DNA of 64,000 nucleotides from Pseudopyrenochaeta lycopersici (taxonomy: Eukaryota; Ascomycota; Dothideomycetes; Pleosporales; Pseudopyrenochaetaceae): NCBI GenBank assembly GCA_003313425.1, contig NHZP01000022.1, positions 558,001 through 622,000 on the forward strand, given 5' to 3'. A program made the position numbers and the translations under genes. The notes under the pieces are model-generated. The model made no database searches and had not been told where the DNA came from. It saw only the letters and a list, made by a program, of their open reading frames with translations. This document shows, one piece after another, positions 57,069 to 64,000 of the stretch. Each line of letters opens with the position of its first letter. The stretch's first letter is position 1.

Positions 57069-59223
57069 ATGACGGTAGCTGACTCACCAAAGAAGAGGAA
57101 AAGAGCTTTGAGCCCTCTGCCTCACAGAAGAATACCAGTACATCTCGGAGAAATGAAAGCCATGGATCATGCAACAGAGGTCGAGTTAGAGAAGACGGCA
57201 GCGGAAGCTACATTCGATGCTGCCCTGGGGAATGTCTCTGACGTCAACCTTTATACATCTGCTCACGCTGAGTTTCTTCGAGCAGAAGAAGCAAACGCTT
57301 GGGATCGCGAGGCCAGACCGAAAGCTACTTCAAGGTCTAAAGACGATCAAATAGAGAAGCGTGCTGCCAAGATTATCTGGGCGCTCCGCGAGTATGAGCG
57401 AAGAGTAACCTTTGGCAATTTGCCTTCAGAGGCATTACCAGGGCCGGATACTCGAGACATGGGTGGACAATTTCTTACTAACAAGGATCGCATAGACGGA
57501 GAGAGTAAGCTGTATGAACTAGCAAAGTTGGTCCCAAAGGGTGGCCTTTTACACCTTCATTTCAATGCGGAGTTGCATCCTGAGCGGCTTCTAGAACAAG
57601 CCCGAGATATGCCGAACATGTACATTCGCAGCATTCGCCCCCTACTAACTCAAGAAGACCTTGATTTAACGGAGACCGTTTTCAACGTCCTAGATGCAGA
57701 TAAGGTTGAACCTAATGTTAATATCTTTTCGCCAGACTATCCAGGAGATGCGACCAATTGGAAGCTAGAGGATTGGAAATGGCGAGTCTGGATGCCCTGG
57801 TCAAAATTCCGGACAGAGTTTGACAAAAAATTCTCAAAGCGATACAGACAACAAGAGGATACGATTTTTGCTGAATCACCTACATGCTGCGCAGAACCCG
57901 GGCAACTAAGTTTACACCCTGCTGAGAATTGGCTAAAGTCGAAAATGGTGCTCAGCCAAGAGGAAGCGTATGGCTTCACACAAACCGTAAATGGGTAAGT
58001 TAGAAATTGACGAAGTGAATCGCGTCGCTCACATCCTTCAGAGTCTGGGCACGTTTCAATCAAGCAACGCGATGTTTTAAAGGTCTACTTAATTACGAAT
58101 CGGTCTATAAATGGTATATCAGCAAGGCAATCGACCGCATGATCAGTGAGAACGTCATGTATGCCGAGCTTCGACCTATGCTTTTAGATAAATCCATTCC
58201 AACGACCGATGGAAAAGGAATCATTGATAATGCTGGACAAATGCAGCTGATTATTGATGGCGTAAAAGAGAAGCAGGCCGCTCTTAAGGCCAAGGGAGAG
58301 CTTCACAAATTTCCTTTTGGGCTCAAAATTGTATACTGCACCCCTCGATCGATTCCAAAGGTCATGATGCAAAGGGAAATGAAGCATTGTATTGAGCTGA
58401 AGATAAAGTTTCCAAACCTGATCTGCGGTATGTATTCAACGCAAAACCGCCTTGTACAACTCTCTGACATCTTTGCAGGATTCGATCTTGTAGGAGCTGA
58501 AGATCGGCCAAATCATATTGGCTTCTACAAAGAGGAACTAGTCGCTTTTAGGAAGACATGCAAGGAGAGAAATCTGGACATTCCGTTCTTATTTCACGCT
58601 GGCGAGACATTGCTTGATACTGGCGGCTCTAACAACCCGAGCAACTCGAATCTGTACGACGCAGTTATCTTAGAATCGAAGCGCATCGGTCACGGATTTG
58701 CGCTTCTGAAGCACCCATTACTCGTCGAAAAGTTTAAGAAGACAAAGACGAGCAAGGGCATATGCATTGAACTTTGTCCTATCTCGAATGAGCTTCTACA
58801 TCTGTGCAGAAATATCAAAGAACATCCCTTTCCGGAGTTGCTGGCTGCGGGCATACCATGCACAGTCAACTCGGACAATCCTTCACTATTCAGGTATGAT
58901 TTACTCACCCCTGCCTTCTAACCTGGATAAGTCATTGGTTTATTGACATGTCTCACAGCAACTCCATGGCTCATGAATTCTATCAAATAATGGTTGGTGC
59001 GCCTACAATGTCACTTTATAGCTGGAAGCAATTAGCTCGATGGAGTCTTGAGTACAGCTGTCTCTCACAAGCGGAACAGATTAAGGGCCGCGAGTACTTG
59101 GATGATAGCTGGAGGATATTCTGCCAGCATGTCGTTGAGAAGTACGAGGAACTGATGGCAGGCGACGATATCGACGAGGCAAAGGCGAAGGAGTTTTATC
59201 CCCAAAGACTGGCAACATCCTGA
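57069..59223 (+). CDS. ADGF/CECR1-type adenosine deaminase family protein
   Basis: Four exons (57069-57994, 58042-58427, 58479-58893, 58959-59223) give 663 aa. Members hydrolytically deaminate adenosine (or related purines) with a zinc ion in a TIM barrel. Metal and active-site motifs visible: GGLLHLHFNAEL (H-x-H), IPFLFHAGETLLDTGG (His and Glu), KRIGHGFAL, and PCTVNSDNPSLF (Asp). The start at ATG 57069 gives MTVADSPKKRKRALSPLPHR, with a basic PKKRKR cluster that resembles a nuclear localisation signal. No secretion signal is present, unlike animal ADGF/ADA2. Intron 2 is 51 nt, a multiple of three and without a stop, so its retention would still give an open protein. Tail-to-tail with the SAF1-like F-box gene. 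Substrate is inferred from family only. Confidence 0.9.
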
Positions 59224-60187
59224 GTACATATCCCGGGCAAACATGCGCGCCGTGACGTCTCAGCCTGGGCTGATAAGACGATTTCTTCACCGTCTGGTAA
59301 TGCTCCTGTGGCCGAAAACAAACCGCACACATGAGCCAGCCACGGTAGAGGGAAACATCCGTTGCGTCACAAGACGTGAGAAGTAACCCTCAGGAAAACG
59401 TGTAACACGTGTGCAGCCAAAGGGTATTGAAAATCGATCTGACAACACAAAGCAGCTTTGGTAACAGCTGGGAATAACCTGTACGTGATATAAAATGTTG
59501 TCCTTCGAAAAATGAAGGAAACTGGGACGCATTATGAACGCTTGCGATGAAATGATTTGCCTTTTTACTTACAGGGGCGTGGGCGTGCGGTTAGAAGCCT
59601 CAAAAAGGATAGAAATTGGAGGCTATACCTGCAAGCATGATTGCTTGGTGGCTTGACGAATTTTGTATTTTGTGCAATGATGACTATTTCAATTTGGATC
59701 AGCTCTTCCTGCTGCACCTCAATCAGCCTCTCTGAGTTGTGAAGACGCTTTGTGTTCGATAAGTGCAGCATGTGAGATGTACAGACTGACTACTGGCTTC
59801 TTGTGATGCGTCTAGAGTGTGGACGATGTGTCAAGTGCGTAGATAAGGAGCTTGAGAATCTAGTTTTTCTGTACTTCGAATTGGTTTTTGGTCAGGGCAA
59901 GTTATTTCTGCTGTCCAGATATCCCAGGAACGCAAGGACATGAAGTGATACGGTCAAAAGTCTCCACACTGCATAGACCATTGATGTTGATAGAAGCGAT
60001 AGAAATTATTGAATGGGAGTTTTCATAAGCAATCTTATGTTACGTGCCAAGCTGAGGCGATATCAAGCCAGGGAGAGCATAAGAAAAGTACATGGTAAAG
60101 CTCTAGGTTGTTTCGTGTTCGCTCATATTTAATACTGAAAACACATTTGTGTTGTAACTCCTTGAATCATACATGTGCAGCCTCTAA
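59224..60187. other. Convergent intergenic region, 960 bp
   Basis: Between the stop codons of the adenosine-deaminase-like gene and the SAF1-like gene. Short ORFs only; no gene, repeat or RNA recognised. Confidence 0.55.
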
Positions 60188-62154
60188 TCAACCTGCTGCT
60201 TCGTCATCGAGCTGCCACTCCGGTCGGCCCTCCCTCCACTCATCAAACTCTTTCTTGCCCGGCATCTCCCTGCCATCTGTAAGCTTCAGCCGCGGAAAAT
60301 TCTTGTCTTCCCACTTATATATGGCTTCCTTCTTCGCCAACTCGTCATTCACCAACATCAAAGCTCCAGAATGCCATCCTGCAGCAGTGACTCTGAGGGC
60401 AAAGTAAGCACCCAAGCCATCCTCGCCACTATCCTGATCCCATGCCCGACCTTCTTGTTCGAACCACTCACTGACTTCGCCTTGCACATTGGGATCGTTA
60501 CTGAGGAGCGACCTGCGCTCTCTGCTCTCATCTTCATCCTTGCGACCATGTACTATGTAGTTAATCCAGTCCTGCTTCCTCGAATCAAACCAAACTTGAC
60601 GACCGTGTGTGTAGGCATGCGGTACAAGTCGCCCATTGTGGTTGAACCTGTCGTACACAATGCCTCGAGCCTGACCGCCTAAACTATCTTCGTCACCAAG
60701 GCCTAATGCGCCACAAGCATTCATTTCCGTGCCGTATGATGTAATCTTGCCATCCGAGTGGAGTGCAAGGTAGTGATAATCACCAAAAGCAACAGAAATG
60801 ACATCGTTGTGTTGCAGCGCTGGAATTTTCCTGAGACCTTGAATATCAATTTGCTCGCGGTCCGTGCGTTGAACGTTCCAGCATGCTTCCAGATAGTCTT
60901 GATCAGTGGTGATAACTTCGTCGTTCTTGAAGACGGCAAAACGACGGAATGAGCCTTGGACATCTAGGGTTGCACCCTTTTCATCTCGGAGCTGTCTAAG
61001 CTCAAGGATATTGTCCACCCTATTCTTCTCCCCAAATCTACCACAGAACACTTTTCCAATATCGGTGACAAAAACGACAAAATGCTCCAGCATGATGTAG
61101 TTGCGGACGACTCCGACTTCTTCACGGAGTGCCCTATCTTCATCAGACTCTCGACTACCTCTGTTGCGTTGGTAGCCAGTGTTCGGTACTTCCCCATGGT
61201 CCAAAACTAGCATGGTATCTGTGGCTTCTTCGTCATGATCTCGCTCGACAGGATCCCACACCACTATGCCAACGCCTTGAACGAAGGCTGAGCTGCGACT
61301 CCAACCAGCCACAACCTGCTTCACTTCACCATAGGTAGAGGTTACCCCTACTGAAGCATACTGTGATAGCTCTTTGAGGTCCAGGCTCGCAAATTTGACC
61401 TGCAGCGAGTGCCTTTTGATGTGGTACCAAGACCATATCCTACCACTGTCCGACAGCGCCAATATGTGTGATCGACCCGCGGAGAATTGACGAATCGCAA
61501 CGGTCGGCTCTTCGTAATGGGCGTCAGCAGAAGTGGAAGGGTATCCTTCCGGGAATGTGAGAGCGCGCAGATGCTCATTAGCGGCTAATATTTTCATACC
61601 ATCGAGGACGCCGACCGCATGCAGAGAACCCTTCGAGGTGAGAAGAGTGGTAGACCAGCCACTATTCAGAGTCAGGCTTCTAAACATGCTGCCACTTGTA
61701 ATTTGTATACTTACCCACATTGCATGTCAGCAATGACACCCAGATTTTTGGTATTTTCCATCTCTGTGGGAAACGAACAGCGGCCTCTGAACCCCATCCG
61801 CCCTGGTCGCATGATTCTCGGCATTGTAGGATTATGGTGAATTGCTGCTTCCAGGCTGTGACCTAGACGATTATGCGTGTTGCTGCCCCATGTGAAGGCG
61901 TGGCTCTGGGTGAGTAAACGCCGGTACATCTTCTGCCAGCGGACTCCGTCATGTTGGACAATGGGTTGATTTGGAACACGGAAAGTGCTACGGGTCGCAT
62001 GACTCCAGTATGTAGGGTCGAGTCGGATCGAGGGCTGCTGAAAGGCTTTGCAGGTGCTGCAGAGGGCGAGGAAGCTCTTCGCGTCTAAGTACGGAAAGAC
62101 GAGGACGAGGATGTCGAGTGGGAGGTCGGTGATTGAGGAAATTTTGTCTGCCAT
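60188..62154 (-). CDS. F-box protein with RCC1-like beta-propeller, SAF1 type
   Basis: Two exons, 62154-61715 and 61661-60188, joined over a 53-nt intron (GTAAGT...AATAG), give 637 aa. The N-terminal F-box reads ITDLPLDILVLVFPYLDAKS and FLALCSTCKAFQQ, which binds Skp1 in SCF ubiquitin ligases. The rest has RCC1-type propeller blades: HAFTWGSNTHNRLGHS, CGGWSTTLLTSKGSLHAVG across the splice, FSAGRSHILALSDSGRIWSW, VVAGWSRSSAFVQGVGIVVW, and VAFGDYHYLALHSDGKITSY followed by CGALGLGD. This F-box plus RCC1 layout is that of yeast Saf1, which targets the adenine deaminase Aah1 for degradation on entry to quiescence. Whether the target is conserved is unknown. Family layout is clear. Confidence 0.9.
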
Positions 62155-62608
62155 TGGATATACGCGTTGTGTCTAGAGTGTAAGTTCAACGCGCGAATAT
62201 ACTGATAGAAAGCCCGTTATGGTTGGTAGAGATGTGCAAGTGCGCATGTTTGGGACACCTAATTACGACGACCCTGTACTGCCCTATGACGCAAGTGCTT
62301 GAAGTTCGCGAATGCCCCACGTCCGGAGTCTTGGCTAACTATCGCAAAAGTGGCTAACGCGCTTCTGACTCAATTCACGACTGGACCCTCCGACAAATTT
62401 CGCCCACCAAGCAACTGCCACAATATCAAGAATACAACCACTGTGGCTAACTTCATTCGGTCGAATAACTCCACAAACGCTGTGTCTCTGGACGGCCATC
62501 ACTGCCAGACCGGAGTTCGGACCTGCCACCACTATACCATCAAACAGCACGCCTTGTCTGACTTGTCGCATTTCGCAGTAATAGGATTTCACTGGGGACT
62601 ACTTTGCA
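62155..62608. promoter_or_regulatory. Divergent promoter SAF1-like / eIF2B delta
   Basis: About 450 bp between two divergent start codons, so it carries both promoters. No element stands out. Confidence 0.55.
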
Positions 62609-64000
62609 ATGTCTGAAGCTCCCACTGCCGAGGCAGTACAAGCAACTGCGGAAACCCCGCAATCCATTCAGAATAAGCCACTCGCAACAACCAATGGTGA
62701 TGCCCCAGAGGCACCGAAGAAACTATCACCAGCGGAGTTGAAGAAGCAAAAGCAAGCTGAGAAGCAAGCAAAGAGAGCGCAAGCTAAAGCCTCGACTGCT
62801 GGAGCTGTTCAACAGTCAGGCCCTCCCAAGGAGGGACATAAAGCACACAAAGAGTCAAAGCAACCACCCAAGGACGACAAATCAAGACCTATGCCTATAC
62901 GCAGGAGACCATCCCAGTCTAATGTGCCCGTGGTGAAAGAGCCAGAGAGAAAGCCGAAGAAAGAACCGAAGCAAGCTGGATTGTTTTTCGGACATCTATA
63001 CAGCCAACCGAAGCAGCAGTCATTAGTCGGAGCGTCAAAAGACGTACATCCAGCGGTCGTTGCCCTAGGTCTCCAGTACAGCAGCTATGCTATTTGTGGT
63101 AGCACAGCTCGAATGGTAGCTATGCTTCTGGTGTTCAAGGCAGTCATTGAATCATACCAGACGCCACCAGGAAACAGTTTGGCTCGACATCTTACCAATC
63201 ATCACCTCAGTCCTCAAATCGAGTACCTGAAGAGTTGTAGACCGCTCAGCATCAGTATGGGAAATGCTATTCGTTGGCTAAAAGATGGTATGTAATGTTC
63301 TTTTACTTTTCGCATAGTATTGAGGAAGTGGTACTTCCGAGTCTTTGGGCTTGTAGTTGGCACGATAACATCTATGGAAGTTCATAATAATACACCCACT
63401 GAATAATCTTGCCTGACAATATTGATAGTCATCATTAAGATCGATCCATCAACGCCGGAAAATGAGGCAAAGCGGGACCTTCTAGAAGAGATCGACATTT
63501 TTATCCGCGAACGTATCACAGCAGCTGATAGGCTCATTCGCGATCTAGCAGCAACAAAGATTGAGCCAGGCGATGTTGTGTTGACCTATGCAGCTTCTTC
63601 CATTGTTGAACAAACTATTCTGCATGCTCACAAATCCGGTGTTCCTTTCACGGTCAGTGTGGTCGACTCAAAACCACTCTTTGAAGGCAAGCAGCTAGCG
63701 CGAAAGCTTGCCAATCAAGGCGTCAGTGTACGATACTACCTTATCACAGCTGCTTCACATGCTGCCAAAGACGCGACCAAAGTTCTTTTAGGAGCACATG
63801 CAATGATGTCGAATGGTCGCCTCTATTCGCGAGTGGGCACGGCGTTGGTATCTATGCTGGCGAGCGCAAACTCGCTGCCTGTGATCGTTCTCTGTCAGTC
63901 TGTCAAGTTTACCGAGAAAGTTGCTCTAGACTCCATTGTTGGTAATGAAGTCGCTCCTGCCGAGGAACTGCTTTCTGAGGCCGAGCGTCGAGAACTACTT
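62609..64000 (+). CDS. GCD2: Translation initiation factor eIF2B subunit delta, 3'-truncated by window edge
   Basis: Two exons visible, 62609-63287 and 63429 to the window end, across a 141-nt intron, giving 417 residues without a stop. eIF2B delta is a regulatory subunit of the guanine-nucleotide exchange factor for eIF2; with alpha and beta it senses phosphorylated eIF2 and controls translation under stress. The N-terminal about 115 residues are Lys/Ala/Pro-rich (KKLSPAELKKQKQAEKQ), as usual for delta. Then come LFFGHLYSQPKQQSL, VHPAVVALGLQYSSYAICGS and, after the intron, VIIKIDPSTPENEAKRDLLE, GDVVLTYAASSIVEQTIL and the Rossmann-like part VSVVDSKPLFEGKQLARKLA, VLLGAHAMMSNGRLYSRVGT. The end of the gene lies outside the window. 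Confidence 0.95.

Noticed and set aside
1..64000. tRNA, rRNA, snRNA genes, CRISPR arrays, transposon ends
   Set aside because: I looked for B-box-like GGTTCGANTCC motifs, 5S rRNA sequence, direct-repeat arrays and inverted or long terminal repeats in the intergenic stretches and found none convincing. A covariance-model search would be decisive.

Overview
This window is nuclear DNA of a filamentous ascomycete (Pezizomycotina). The evidence is the gene content (fungal-only families such as AIM6, a PDR16-type Sec14 protein, UPF0643, and fungal membrane-protein families), single-gene transcription units on both strands, and many short GT-AG introns. All but one of the introns I could place are 46-176 nt, usually with GTAAGT or GTATGT donors and a CTAAT/CTAAC-like branch site. 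The class is probably Dothideomycetes, but I cannot prove that from sequence alone. There are no operons, no CRISPR array, no intact transposon, and no rRNA or tRNA gene that I could see.

Layout. 0-8.4 kb: 3' part of the urease accessory gene ureD, then MGM1 (mitochondrial dynamin), AIM6 and a CCDC137-like nucleolar protein. 8.4-13.4 kb: a 5-kb gene-poor stretch. 13.4-26 kb: cullin-4, an unknown protein, ribosomal protein eL32, and the cullin-neddylation factor DCN1. DCN1's first intron is about 2 kb and encloses a complete 460-codon same-strand ORF. 27-43.4 kb: a dense housekeeping block with POL12, a PDR16-like lipid-transfer protein, a DUF4211 protein, a GNAT acetyltransferase, DUG3, importin alpha, POT1 and a UPF0643-like protein. 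43.6-49.6 kb: a decay zone with two broken membrane-protein genes (a fungal integral membrane family and a PAQR/haemolysin-III family) and further exon-like debris. 49.6-64 kb: a small conserved membrane protein, PEX4 and RRP46 (divergent pair), another membrane protein, an ADGF/CECR1-type adenosine deaminase, an F-box/RCC1 protein like SAF1, and the 5' part of eIF2B delta.

Most genes are unrelated housekeeping genes. Functional links that can be drawn are CUL4 (neddylation substrate) with DCN1 (neddylation co-E3) about 7 kb apart; two further ubiquitin-system genes (PEX4, SAF1-like); and two DNA-end or replication genes (POL12, POT1). Exon structures were built by hand: each spliced model sums to a multiple of three and reads through known family motifs across the joins.

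The most unusual features are the same-strand gene nested in the DCN1 intron (whose end could also splice in frame to DCN1 exon 2), the two adjacent pseudogenes that have each lost conserved segments, and the 15-nt first exon of DUG3 that carries the catalytic cysteine.
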